From Mucilaginibacter sp. (lineage in GTDB: Bacteria; Bacteroidota; Bacteroidia; Sphingobacteriales; Sphingobacteriaceae): a stretch of 64,000 nucleotides of DNA. The stretch lies in NCBI RefSeq assembly GCF_028288225.1, contig NZ_JAQBOC010000072.1:1-64000 (forward strand), read 5' to 3'. This document shows positions 35,793 through 44,348 of this stretch, in pieces. Under the pieces are notes generated by a model, which was given only the letters and a program-made list of their open reading frames with translations, was not told the DNA's origin and ran no database searches. A program made the position numbers and the translations under genes. Positions within the stretch are counted from its first letter, which is position 1; each line of letters opens with the position of its first letter.

Positions 35793-36341
35793 TTAGAAAG
35801 GGCTAATAAAAGAGTCGAAGGTTGGAAGTACCTCATCTTTGGGCGATAATAAAATTTCGCTGGATGGCAGGCCCCAGTCAATGCCTAAAGCTGGATCATT
35901 CCAGAGCACGCCGATCTCTGAGGCTTTATCATAATAGTTATTTACCTTGTAGGTAAAAATGGTATTGTTTTCTAAAACGGCAAAGCCATGTAAAAAGCCG
36001 GCAGGCACCCAAAATTGCAAATTATTGTCGCCGCTTAGCTCAATCGAAAAATGCTTTCCATAGGTTGGTGAGTTCTTACGGATATCAACAGCAATATCCA
36101 AAACCCGGCCGGTTATAACCCGTACCAGTTTGCCCTGTGCAAACGGGTCAGCTTGGCCATGAAGGCCCCTAACCGCACCTTTGTGTGAAAAGGATTGATT
36201 ATCCTGCACAAAATCAACCGCTATACCCGCTTCAGTTAACTTTGCTTTACTATAGCTTTCGTAAAAGTATCCCCTGTCATCCTTAAAAATGCGTGGTTCA
36301 ATTATTAGCAAGCCCTCAATGTTAGTTTTTGTTACTTTCAT
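35793..36341 (-). CDS. rfbC: dTDP-4-dehydrorhamnose 3,5-epimerase (RmlC)
   Basis: 182 residues, standard length. Family marks: PRIFKDDRGYFYESY, RGLHGQ with catalytic H61, LDIAVDIRKNSPTYGKH, VPAGFLHGFAVL and the IGVLWNDP end. It epimerises dTDP-4-keto-6-deoxyglucose on the way to dTDP-rhamnose. Odd: the residue after the catalytic His is Gly62, usually Tyr or Phe. Other rml genes are not in the window. The start is one base past the stop of the DUF4286 gene, so the two form an operon. Confidence 0.9.
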   Translation of the reverse strand: MKVTKTNIEGLLIIEPRIFKDDRGYFYESYSKAKLTEAGIAVDFVQDNQSFSHKGAVRGLHGQADPFAQGKLVRVITGRVLDIAVDIRKNSPTYGKHFSIELSGDNNLQFWVPAGFLHGFAVLENNTIFTYKVNNYYDKASEIGVLWNDPALGIDWGLPSSEILLSPKDEVLPTFDSFISPF

Positions 36342-36342
36342 T

Positions 36343-36645
36343 TTAGTCTACAGTTTTCATAAGGGTATTGAAGATCACAAACTGATTCTCAAATTCCTGG
36401 TTGTGGATTGCCTGTAGCTGATGCAGGTGCATATTATAGAACCGGTTAAAGTTTTCAATATTTTCTGCATAATATTGAACACAATAGGTTATGCCCTCGT
36501 TTGGCGAATCAATAACATTCAGCACCTGGTACGATTTAAAGTAGCCGGTTGCCATTACTGCGGGAATATGGACTTCCTTTACCCATTTAAGCCATTTCTC
36601 GTGGATAGCTTCATCCACAATTACGGTATCGTTAAATATAATCAT
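36343..36645 (-). CDS. DUF4286 family protein
   Basis: 100 residues, cytoplasmic, ferredoxin-like fold by prediction: MIIFNDTVIVDEAIHEKWLKWV and HIPAVMATGYFKSYQVL are typical of DUF4286, a small Bacteroidota family of unknown function resembling antibiotic-monooxygenase-type dimers. Cotranscribed with rfbC. Confidence 0.8.
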   Translation of the reverse strand: MIIFNDTVIVDEAIHEKWLKWVKEVHIPAVMATGYFKSYQVLNVIDSPNEGITYCVQYYAENIENFNRFYNMHLHQLQAIHNQEFENQFVIFNTLMKTVD

Positions 36646-36650
36646 TGGCG

Positions 36651-36658
36651 CAAAGGTA
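36651..36658 (-). promoter_or_regulatory. -7 box, five bases before the DUF4286 start
   Basis: TACCTTTG on the minus strand matches TAnnTTTG and ends 5 nt before the ATG at 36645. The upstream -33 position falls at the edge of a dispersed repeat. Confidence 0.5.
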
Positions 36659-36665
36659 AGGTTTT

Positions 36666-36774
36666 GGGTTGAATTGTTGATTGAGTTGATTAGGTTAGAT
36701 TAAGTTGATTGGTTTAATTTGGTTAAATATTACAAAACTTAGTCAACCTCTCACTTAATCAACTCAATCAACTT
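36666..36774. repeat. Dispersed inverted repeat, TTGATTAAGT family
   Basis: The left arm GTTGATTGAGTTGATTAGG (36676-36694) pairs with the right arm CACTTAATCAACTCAATCAAC (36752-36772). The right arm supplies the TGA stop codon (36770-36768) of the TPR gene. Confidence 0.75.
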
Positions 36775-38579
36775 GCAGCTTCATTCTTATCTCCCCTTAG
36801 CAATCTGAAACGCCTGCGGGCTTCATTTATGTAAAGGCTGCCGGCATAATCTGTAATTATTTTTTGGTAGTATATCTTGGCTTTTTCTTTATCCTGAAGC
36901 TGATTTTCGTAAATATCGCCCAGCATAAAAACAGCATCATCGGCCCAAAGGTCAAAACTATGCTCTTCAGCAATTTTTTTCAATAGCGGTACGGCATCCG
37001 CGTAATTTTTTTTCTGGATGAATAAGCGGGCTTTAGCCATTAAAATATCATCGGAAAGTGAATTACCCGGGTATTTTATATCTATGCTGTCAAGTGTAAT
37101 TAAAGCTTTGTCGGGCTGTTCGGCAAATATCAACAGATCAGCCCGCGCATAAATTTTCAATGCTGCCCCGGTAGAATCAGCCGTTATATTATCAGATATC
37201 AGCAACGAAAGGTTCAGTGCATCATTAGCTATCAGTTGCGTTGTTGCCGCTTTTAGTACATCAAGCTGCCCCTTTGCCCAGGTAAAATCGCCGGTATACC
37301 AGGCCAGTTTAGCATTTCGATATTTGGCATCCTGGCCTATAGTTGAATTCGGAAAATCCTTCTCAACCTGGCTATACAGCAATGTTGCATCCCAGGGTTG
37401 ATTATTTAAAAGTGTAACATCGCCAAGGTCAAGCTTACAGCCAGCCAGCAAAGCAGGCTTAATGCCGGGAATTTTAATGGTTTCTTCCAATAGCTTTTGC
37501 GCGTCTGTCAGCTTGTGCAGTTTAAACGCCTGCAGGTTAGCCAGCTTTTGCATAGCGAAGGCAGTGTTTGCATTTTTGCCAAACTCGATTAACAGGTTGT
37601 TATAATCCTTTTCAAGACTCAAAAGGTCCTCGTTAGTATATTTGCCAGATGTTACCCTTGAATTTTTAGTGTTTATCAGCTCAATTTTTGAGGGAATATA
37701 TAATTGCTGGTCTTTCCCCTTGCTAACCAAATATTCGTACCCGCGGATCGCTGCATCATATGCCTCATTAGCGGTAAGTGTGCGGCACAGTTCAAAAATA
37801 TTGCTGCCATCATCATTTTGACGCCTGCTCAGGGCAAGAGCCTGATTCAATGCCTGGTCAAATTGCTTTTGCTGGAGGAATTGCCAGGTAAGCAGCTCAG
37901 GATATAAAGTTTGCTGCGGATCTTTCTGGATCCGTTTCAGCAAGGCCGCTTTAAGCAGGTCATAATCCGCCGGCCCCTCAAACAAAGCCGACAATGTATT
38001 CTCAGCCTGGGTTATAAAAGGTGGGTTTGATGGCAAAAAGCTTAGGTATTCCTCAACCAATGCCGCCTTATCTCTTTTATAACGATAAAGGTTTATCAGC
38101 TCGTAAGAAAATAACTGATCACTCTGCAGCAGCTTGCGGCCTTGCAAAAAGATCTTTATGGCATAATCAACATTGGCATTTTGGTAAAACAGTGAGGCCA
38201 GCATTGCTATCTGGCCCTGGTCGGCCGGCAGGTCTTTAATCAGGTCATCGTAAATGGCACTTGCCTTATCGACAGAGCCCTGCTGTGTGTAAGTCGCTCC
38301 CAGCATTATATTATATTGATGATCTTCGGGATGCTTACGCATCATTTTTTTAGTGATACTTATAGCATCATCAAACTTTTTTGCCCCAAGCAGGCTATTT
38401 ACATAAACAGTAAAATAAGCTTCGTTATTTTGTTTATATAACTTTTGATAAATGTCAAGCGCCTTTTGCTGATCGCCATTGGCTGCATACTGTTTGGCCA
38501 ATAGCAAATCATTATCTTGTGCAAAAAGCGTTGAGCAAGCTATTAATACAAATAAAAAACACAGGCGTAATTGCTTCAT
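36768..38579 (-). CDS. Secreted tetratricopeptide-repeat protein
   Basis: 603 residues with signal peptide (ending CSTLFAQ). TPR units are seen throughout: AKQYAANGDQQKALDIYQKLY, GATYTQQGSVDKASAIYDDL near the start, and MLGDIYENQLQDKEKAKIYYQKI near the end. Likely a periplasmic scaffold. I cannot assign a pathway. The stop codon lies within a dispersed repeat arm, so the native C-terminus may once have been different. Confidence 0.8.
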   Translation of the reverse strand: MKQLRLCFLFVLIACSTLFAQDNDLLLAKQYAANGDQQKALDIYQKLYKQNNEAYFTVYVNSLLGAKKFDDAISITKKMMRKHPEDHQYNIMLGATYTQQGSVDKASAIYDDLIKDLPADQGQIAMLASLFYQNANVDYAIKIFLQGRKLLQSDQLFSYELINLYRYKRDKAALVEEYLSFLPSNPPFITQAENTLSALFEGPADYDLLKAALLKRIQKDPQQTLYPELLTWQFLQQKQFDQALNQALALSRRQNDDGSNIFELCRTLTANEAYDAAIRGYEYLVSKGKDQQLYIPSKIELINTKNSRVTSGKYTNEDLLSLEKDYNNLLIEFGKNANTAFAMQKLANLQAFKLHKLTDAQKLLEETIKIPGIKPALLAGCKLDLGDVTLLNNQPWDATLLYSQVEKDFPNSTIGQDAKYRNAKLAWYTGDFTWAKGQLDVLKAATTQLIANDALNLSLLISDNITADSTGAALKIYARADLLIFAEQPDKALITLDSIDIKYPGNSLSDDILMAKARLFIQKKNYADAVPLLKKIAEEHSFDLWADDAVFMLGDIYENQLQDKEKAKIYYQKIITDYAGSLYINEARRRFRLLRGDKNEAAS

Positions 38580-38592
38580 TAATCCAAAAATA

Positions 38593-38690
38593 GTTTTTTA
38601 ATTTGAAGTTTTTTAATTTGAAGATTTGGTAATTAGTTAATTTGAAAATGAGCATCTTCAAATTATCAAATCAACACATTTTCAAATTAA
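38593..38690. repeat. Dispersed inverted repeat, TTTGAAAATTTGAAG family
   Basis: TTTTTAATTTGAAGTTTTTT with AATTTGAAGATTTGGTAATT and AATTTGAAAATGAGC pairs with CTTCAAATTATCAAATC and TTTTCAAATTAA. A sister copy is at 50836-50928. Confidence 0.7.
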
Positions 38691-38775
38691 GTCGCGGTAA
38701 AATTGTAGTGACAGTTTGAATTGATAAAGTTTATTGTATAATTTAACCTGATTAATAACAACGAAGTATAAACTA

Positions 38776-40671
38776 ATGTTAAAGCTTTTCAGAACATTAC
38801 TGTTTATTTATGTAATAACTGCTTTAAGCGCCTGTAAACAAAAGGCGGTGTCTATCCCTGTGATTGATTTTTTTAAAACCCCTGAAAAAGTTTCGTACAG
38901 GATCTCGCCCGATGGTAAATATATTTCCTATTTAAAACCGTATAAGGATAAGCAAAACCTCTTTATTCAATCACTTGCTGGCGGAAAAGAACAAATGGCC
39001 ACAGCATTCACCGATTATTCAATAAGGGGCGATTATTTTTGGACCTACAACAACGAGATTGTTTTTTTCCAGGATATTATCACTGTTGATGAAATAAGGA
39101 TGTTCGCCCTGGATGTTTCCACTTTAAAGGCGCAAATTATTATTTCACCAAAAAAAGTACGGATTTCCGTTATTGGCCGTGACAAGCATGAGCCGGATGT
39201 TGTAACCATTAGGATGAATAAGAGGGATTCTGCAAACTTTGATATCTACAAGTTAAATATCAAAACCAAACAGCTAAACCCATACCTGGTAAATCCTGGT
39301 AATATAACGCAATGGTTCCCTGATGCTGATGGCAAGATCCGCCTGGTAAGAGCATCAGACGGCGTTGATGAAACCATACTTTACCGGCCAAATGATAACG
39401 CGCCGTTCAAAAGCATTATAGCTAATAACTTTAAAACATCAGTTAAACCAATAGCATTTACAGGCGACGGGAATTGTTTTTTGGCCCTGTCAAATGTCAA
39501 TCGGGATAAATCGGCCCTGGTTGAAATTAATGCCAAGGATGGTAAAGAGCGAAAAGTTATATTTGCCTCAAACAATGCTGATATCCAGGATTATCAATAT
39601 TCAAAAAGCAAACATAAAATTGAGCTTGTAACGTGGGATGCGGCAAAACCTCAAAAGCACTTTTTAGACCCGGAAATAAAACACATCTACGATAAATTAT
39701 CAACAGAACTTAAAGGGAATGAGATTAACATTGCAGACAGGGATAGTGCTGAAAATAAGTTTATTATTACCACTTATACCGACCGCAATCCCGGCTCATA
39801 TTATCTGTATGAAAAAAACACAGAAAAGCTCACTAAATTAGGTGATATAAACCCAGACCTTAAGCCGGCTGAATTATGCGTTATGCAACCCATATCATTC
39901 AAAGCCGGCGACGGAATGACCATTAATGGTTATCTTACCTTGCCACTTGGCTCAAAAACAACTAACCTGCCGTTAGTTGTAATGCCGCACGATGGGCCTT
40001 TTAGCCATACCGGCTGGGGCTATAACCCCGAAGTACAGTTTTTAGCTAACCGGGGCTATGCTGTTTTCCAGGTTAATTACCGGGGATCAACAGGTTTTGG
40101 AAAAGCTTTTTATAGCGCAGGCTTTAAAGAAGTTGGGGGTAAAATACAGCAGGACATTACCGATGGGGTTAACTGGCTTATTCAAAATAAAATTGCAAAC
40201 CCTAAAAAGATAGCCATTTTTGGGGGTGGATTTGGCGGTTTTTCGGCTTTATATGGCGTATCATTTCACCCCGGCCTATATAATTGTGCAATAGTACAGC
40301 ATGGCCTTATTAATTTTTTTACTTACATTAAAGATGCCCCGCCTTTTATGAAGCCCCTGGTACAAATGACATACGAAAGAGTGGGTAACCCCGAAACCGA
40401 TGCCAGTCAGCTTAGGGCCATATCACCGGTATTCAATATACGTAAGATCAGGGCTCCTTTACTCATCTTCCAGGGAGCCAGGGACGACCGTGCAAACATA
40501 AGCGAGCTAAACCAGTTTGTGCGTGAGTTGCAAAAACAAAATGGGAATGATAAGGTTAAATATTTTTTAAAGGCCAGAGAACGTACTTTTTTCAGGAGCC
40601 AGGCAAACAGAATGGAGATGTATGCCGAAATTGAAAAATTCCTGGACGAAAATATGCGGATGAAACCTTAA
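38776..40671 (+). CDS. S9-peptidase-like lipoprotein lacking the catalytic Ser and His
   Basis: 631 residues. Lipobox LSAC near residue 20. Residues ~30-370 give the beta-propeller of prolyl oligopeptidases (SYRISPDGKYISYLKP), and ~385-625 the alpha/beta-hydrolase domain (LANRGYAVFQVNYRGSTGFG, LLIFQGARDDRANI). The nucleophile elbow, normally GGSYGG, is GGGFGG (483-488): G485 replaces Ser. D570 is kept. The His position of the usual EGHGF is ERTFF, T604. Thus two of three triad residues are lost. It ends 10 bases before a histidine kinase gene, so a binding or sensing role is inferred. Confidence 0.85.
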   Translation: MLKLFRTLLFIYVITALSACKQKAVSIPVIDFFKTPEKVSYRISPDGKYISYLKPYKDKQNLFIQSLAGGKEQMATAFTDYSIRGDYFWTYNNEIVFFQDIITVDEIRMFALDVSTLKAQIIISPKKVRISVIGRDKHEPDVVTIRMNKRDSANFDIYKLNIKTKQLNPYLVNPGNITQWFPDADGKIRLVRASDGVDETILYRPNDNAPFKSIIANNFKTSVKPIAFTGDGNCFLALSNVNRDKSALVEINAKDGKERKVIFASNNADIQDYQYSKSKHKIELVTWDAAKPQKHFLDPEIKHIYDKLSTELKGNEINIADRDSAENKFIITTYTDRNPGSYYLYEKNTEKLTKLGDINPDLKPAELCVMQPISFKAGDGMTINGYLTLPLGSKTTNLPLVVMPHDGPFSHTGWGYNPEVQFLANRGYAVFQVNYRGSTGFGKAFYSAGFKEVGGKIQQDITDGVNWLIQNKIANPKKIAIFGGGFGGFSALYGVSFHPGLYNCAIVQHGLINFFTYIKDAPPFMKPLVQMTYERVGNPETDASQLRAISPVFNIRKIRAPLLIFQGARDDRANISELNQFVRELQKQNGNDKVKYFLKARERTFFRSQANRMEMYAEIEKFLDENMRMKP

Positions 40672-40681
40672 CCTGGTTTTT

Positions 40682-42328
40682 ATGAAAAAGCAGGACACAA
40701 CTTACCGGAAAAATTTTTCACTGATCATCGTTTTCCTGGTCCTTATATCAGTAACCTTTATAATTGCTCTTTTTGTATCCTATGACCTGAATGTTAAATA
40801 CGTTGAAAATGAGTTTGCATCAAAAAAAATTGATGTTCAGGAGCAAACTATGAAGCCTTATTACAATCTTTTTCAAAACAAAATACCCGAGATAACTTCA
40901 TACCAGGGATTTCTTGATTCAGCTTCTGCTGCCAGGTATGCCGATTCAGTATTTCACAACTATAATTTTGTAAGGCGTATAGTTTTTTATGATGTACAGA
41001 TAGGCAATCAAAAAAACAATAATGCTATTACTAAAAATAAATTGGGCATTTCAATAAAAACCATGTACCAGTACCTGCCTCGAAAAGGCAAGGTAACGGG
41101 AATAAGGATCTGGAACACTAATGATGAACCTGATTTTGACCAGATGGCTTCAAAATTGAGTAATTATATAGCATTATCAGATACCTCGCACGGATCAACG
41201 CAGGATGAAATATTCCATTCATTTTATGACGTTAAGCCCGGTAAAATAAGCTATTCAAATATTTTGCGCCGCGAGGATGTGAAGATCTTGCGCGAATTGA
41301 AGAAACATCCAAACTCATCGTCTTTCTCTAAACAGAACATGATGACGTTTTTTCTTGACCCCAACTTACTAAAAGTTAAAAACACACATAAGGAGCTATA
41401 CCAGGAGGTAACCATACAACCGGTTGTATATGACCCGCCTGATAACCAGGCAGGCAACCTTATAACTGAAGCACCTTTACCCGGCGCCTTTTCTGATTAT
41501 AAATTATATTTCAAATCGGCACCAGATTATCTTACTGCTGAAATTAATCGCAGGTTTATGCCAATAGGTGCTTTAGTGCTGTTAATTTATTGTTTTTTGG
41601 TACTCATAGGATGGCTCATTTATCGTAACTTAAGTATTAATATAAAGCTGTTTAAACTGCAATATGATTTTATAAATAACTTTACCCACGAGTTTAAAAC
41701 ACCGGTAAGCGTTATTAAAATTGCAGGGTCAAACTTAAGCGGCGATAGCGAGTTAAGCGAACGGCAGCGCAAGCAATATGGCCGTATTTTAAATGAAGAA
41801 GCTGATAAGCTTAACGAACTGATGAACAAACTTTTATCATTTACACAGCTTGAAAATAAATCCTTCAATATAAAAAAAGAGGAAATTGATGTTGAGCATT
41901 TTGTTAAAAGTTACATTGAAACGTTCAGGATAAAATATCCTGATTTTAAAATCAGCTATAAGGTGCATGATGTCGATCCTTTATACACAGATCCGGTACT
42001 GTTGGGGAGTATTTTTCAGAACCTGATAGAAAACGCTTACAAATATTCGCACCCTCAAAAAAAGGAACTTTATATAAATGTGAGCCATACGAAGCGCAAT
42101 ATTGTATTTTCTTTCAGAGACCGGGGGATAGGGATCAGGAAGGATGAGTTGAACAATGTATTTAAGAAATTTTACAGAATAGAGAACCAGTATAATCAAA
42201 ATGGAAGTGTGGGCCTGGGTTTGGCTTTTTGTAAAGAACTGGTTAATTTTATGGATGGAGAAATAATTGTTAACAGCAAGGTAAACGAAGGTTCGGAGTT
42301 TATAGTTACCTTACCCTATGAAAATTAA
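40682..42328 (+). CDS. Sensor histidine kinase
   Basis: 548 residues. Two membrane helices (about 11-33 and 293-315) frame a ~260-residue periplasmic sensor of no recognised family. The phosphoacceptor is H336 in NFTHEFKTPVSVIK; then N box NLIENAYKYS, G1 DRGIGI and G2 GLGLAF complete the kinase. Lacks an evident HAMP domain. It lies between the S9-like lipoprotein gene (10-base gap) and its response regulator (3-base gap), making a three-gene unit. Confidence 0.93.
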   Translation: MKKQDTTYRKNFSLIIVFLVLISVTFIIALFVSYDLNVKYVENEFASKKIDVQEQTMKPYYNLFQNKIPEITSYQGFLDSASAARYADSVFHNYNFVRRIVFYDVQIGNQKNNNAITKNKLGISIKTMYQYLPRKGKVTGIRIWNTNDEPDFDQMASKLSNYIALSDTSHGSTQDEIFHSFYDVKPGKISYSNILRREDVKILRELKKHPNSSSFSKQNMMTFFLDPNLLKVKNTHKELYQEVTIQPVVYDPPDNQAGNLITEAPLPGAFSDYKLYFKSAPDYLTAEINRRFMPIGALVLLIYCFLVLIGWLIYRNLSINIKLFKLQYDFINNFTHEFKTPVSVIKIAGSNLSGDSELSERQRKQYGRILNEEADKLNELMNKLLSFTQLENKSFNIKKEEIDVEHFVKSYIETFRIKYPDFKISYKVHDVDPLYTDPVLLGSIFQNLIENAYKYSHPQKKELYINVSHTKRNIVFSFRDRGIGIRKDELNNVFKKFYRIENQYNQNGSVGLGLAFCKELVNFMDGEIIVNSKVNEGSEFIVTLPYEN

Positions 42329-42331
42329 AAT

Positions 42332-43024
42332 ATGAATAAAGAAATAAAAATTGCGCTGGTTGAAGATGATGAAAACCTGCGTTTCCTGGTGGCTGAACGC
42401 TTACAGAGTGAAGGGTATAAAGTGTTGGAAGCCGCTAACGGCGACGATGCCGAAAAGGTAATTTTGCAGGAACTGCCTGATATTGTTTTACTCGACTGGA
42501 TGCTGCCCGGCAAGCAGGGATCGGATGTTTGTACAAACATCAGGGAAAGAGGCTTTGATAACCTGGTAATTATGATGACCGCCAAAGGGCAGGATGTCGA
42601 CAAAATCCAGGCTTATAATTTTGGGGTATCTGATTATATCATCAAACCATTTAATATGGATGTATTGGTGGCCATGATTGATAATAAGATCAAGTTTTCG
42701 CTAAACAGCGAGAAATCAGAATCGTACAAGTTTGCCAATATGGAGCATTTACCAAACACGCATTTGCTGATAAGGGATGGCCGCAAAATAGAGCTTACCA
42801 TTTTAGAAAACCGCATCCTGCTGTATTTCCTGAAAAACAAGAACAAGGTAATTAACCGCGAAGAGCTGATGATGGAAGTTTGGGGATATAATGCTGATGT
42901 AAACACACGCACCCTTGATATGCATATTGTCAGGCTCCGTAAAAAGATAGAATCAAACCCGGATTCACCGCAATATTTGCAAACGGTTAGGGGTATTGGG
43001 TATAAGTTTGTGTATAACGGGTAG
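42332..43024 (+). CDS. OmpR-family response regulator
   Basis: 230 residues. Receiver domain with acidic pair ED (11-13), phosphoacceptor D55 in IVLLDWMLPG, Thr in MMTAKGQ and the Lys in YIIKPFN. The C-terminal winged helix includes NRILLYFLKNKNKVINREEL and TLDMHIVRLRKKIE. Partner of the kinase just upstream. The IS110 element inserted 30 bases downstream of its stop does not disrupt it. Confidence 0.95.
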   Translation: MNKEIKIALVEDDENLRFLVAERLQSEGYKVLEAANGDDAEKVILQELPDIVLLDWMLPGKQGSDVCTNIRERGFDNLVIMMTAKGQDVDKIQAYNFGVSDYIIKPFNMDVLVAMIDNKIKFSLNSEKSESYKFANMEHLPNTHLLIRDGRKIELTILENRILLYFLKNKNKVINREELMMEVWGYNADVNTRTLDMHIVRLRKKIESNPDSPQYLQTVRGIGYKFVYNG

Positions 43025-43110
43025 GTAAATAGAATTCATCTTCCTTGTCATTGCCTTTAGATTGGCTTCAACAAAATAGAATAGGTTATTATTATTGTTG
43101 AAGCTTTCTT

Positions 43111-43140
43111 TTTGCTTCTTTTTCTGTGTTAATAACCTTG
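43111..43140 (+). promoter_or_regulatory. Candidate promoter of the bridge RNA
   Basis: TTTG (43111-43114), 18-nt spacer, TAACCTTG (43133-43140; one mismatch from TAnnTTTG). It would start an RNA near 43146, just before the first guide-loop stem. Confidence 0.45.
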
Positions 43141-43146
43141 ATTTTT

Positions 43147-43304
43147 GTTGATAAAGTTAACAACGGTAAGGGTGCATCATTGTCATTGCCAGGCTTAAGG
43201 CCTATAGCTCGATTGAATCCCTTACCGTTTGTTTTAAACTGTGACATCAAATAGAAATTAGAGTTTGGAAGGCTCATTAGTAAGGTATTGATGTGGTTTA
43301 AAAC
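43147..43304 (+). ncRNA. Predicted IS110 bridge RNA with target and donor loops
   Basis: Target loop: 11-bp stem AACGGTAAGGG/CCCTTACCGTT (43162-43172, 43219-43229), inner hairpin AGGC/GCCT (43191-43203). Its 5' side has TTGTCATTGCC (43180-43190), identical to the flank at 43045-43055; its 3' side has TAGCTCG (43205-43211), pairing 6 of 7 with CGAGGTA at 44360-44366. Donor loop: stems 43231-43239/43296-43304 and 43244-43250/43288-43294, hairpin 43261-43275. Its 5' side ATAGAAAT (43251-43258) is identical to the right end at 44352-44359; its 3' AAGG (43282-43285) pairs with CCTT at 43054-43057. Ends are approximate. Confidence 0.8.
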
Positions 43305-43339
43305 CGTTAACTGTTTACTTACATAAACAGGACAAAGAT

Positions 43340-44348
43340 ATGGAATTTGAATTTTTCATCGGGATCGATGTATCAAAGAATGAACTGGATTTCTCAGTTC
43401 AGCAAGGCAAGTGTTTCCTTTTCCACAAGGAAATAATCAATGAACCGGAAGCCATCAAGGCGCTTTTAAAAGAGATCGGTAAGGTAGAGGGCTTTTCTTT
43501 AAACAATGCTGTCTTCTGTATGGAGCATACCGGTATTTACAGTAATCACCTGTTATCTTGTTTGTATCAGAAGAAGGCAAACAGTTGTTTGGAATCTGCT
43601 ACCCAGATCAAAAAATCGCTTGGCAATCTCCGGGGAAAGAATGACAAGGTTGATTCCATGCGGATCGCAGCCTATGCTTATAAAAACCGCGATGAACTTC
43701 GTTTATGGGCACCCAGGCGGGAAGAAATCCAGCGACTGGCCCATTTATCATCCACCCGTTCCAGGCTTATAAAAGCAAAGAAGATGCTCAAGACCCCACT
43801 TAAAGAATATGGCTCTTTTGTTAAAAAGAAAGCAGCCAGGCAAAATACAGATGTATGTAACAAAGCATTGAATGGCATCGAGGCCAGCCTGGAAAATGTG
43901 GAAAAAAGCGATAATGATTATCATTAATACAGACCCGGAACTGAAACGTTTGTTTACTTTAGTTACTTCTGTAGTTGGGATTGGTAAAGTTACAGCCATA
44001 CAGCTAATAGTGACCACCAACGAGTTTAAAGATATCAATAATGCCAAGTCATATGCCTGCTATGCTGGCCTGGTACCTTACCTTGAAGAGTCCGGGATAT
44101 TCAAAGGAAAAGGCAGGATCTCCCACATGGCCAATAAAAAAGTAAAGACACTTTTGCATATGGCAGCATTGGTAGCCATTCAATATAATGATGAGCTAAG
44201 GCTTTACTACGAACGAAAGGTCAACGTCGAAAAGAAAAACAAAATGAGCGTAATTAACGCGGTCAGGAATAAACTTGTACAGCGCATTTTCTCCTGCGTG
44301 AACCAAAATAGAATGTATGAAAAAAATTATCTTATTTTAGTTGCGTAA
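43340..44348 (+). pseudogene. IS110-family transposase, interrupted by a one-base frameshift
   Basis: The first frame (43340-43927, 195 codons) holds the RuvC-like DEDD domain: D in IGIDVSKNELDF, E in CMEHTGIY, and D residues in GKNDKVDSMRIA. The second frame (seen from 43872, ending 44348) holds the Transposase_20 domain with GIGKVTAIQLI and the Ser of LEESGIF (codon at 44091). The frames join at an A6 run (43902-43907): removing one A gives an unbroken protein of about 335 residues. Either a recent inactivating insertion or a homopolymer sequencing error. Confidence 0.88.

Noticed and set aside
43092..43277. A 61-codon open frame on the minus strand in the IS110 left end
   Set aside because: It is the antisense of the predicted bridge RNA stems; its open state follows from the palindromic structure, and the product has no plausible composition or family.
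43902..43908. Programmed -1 ribosomal frameshift at AAAAAAG in the transposase
   Set aside because: The downstream frame is +1 relative to the first frame, so -1 slippage would not join them, and IS110 transposases are normally single-frame.
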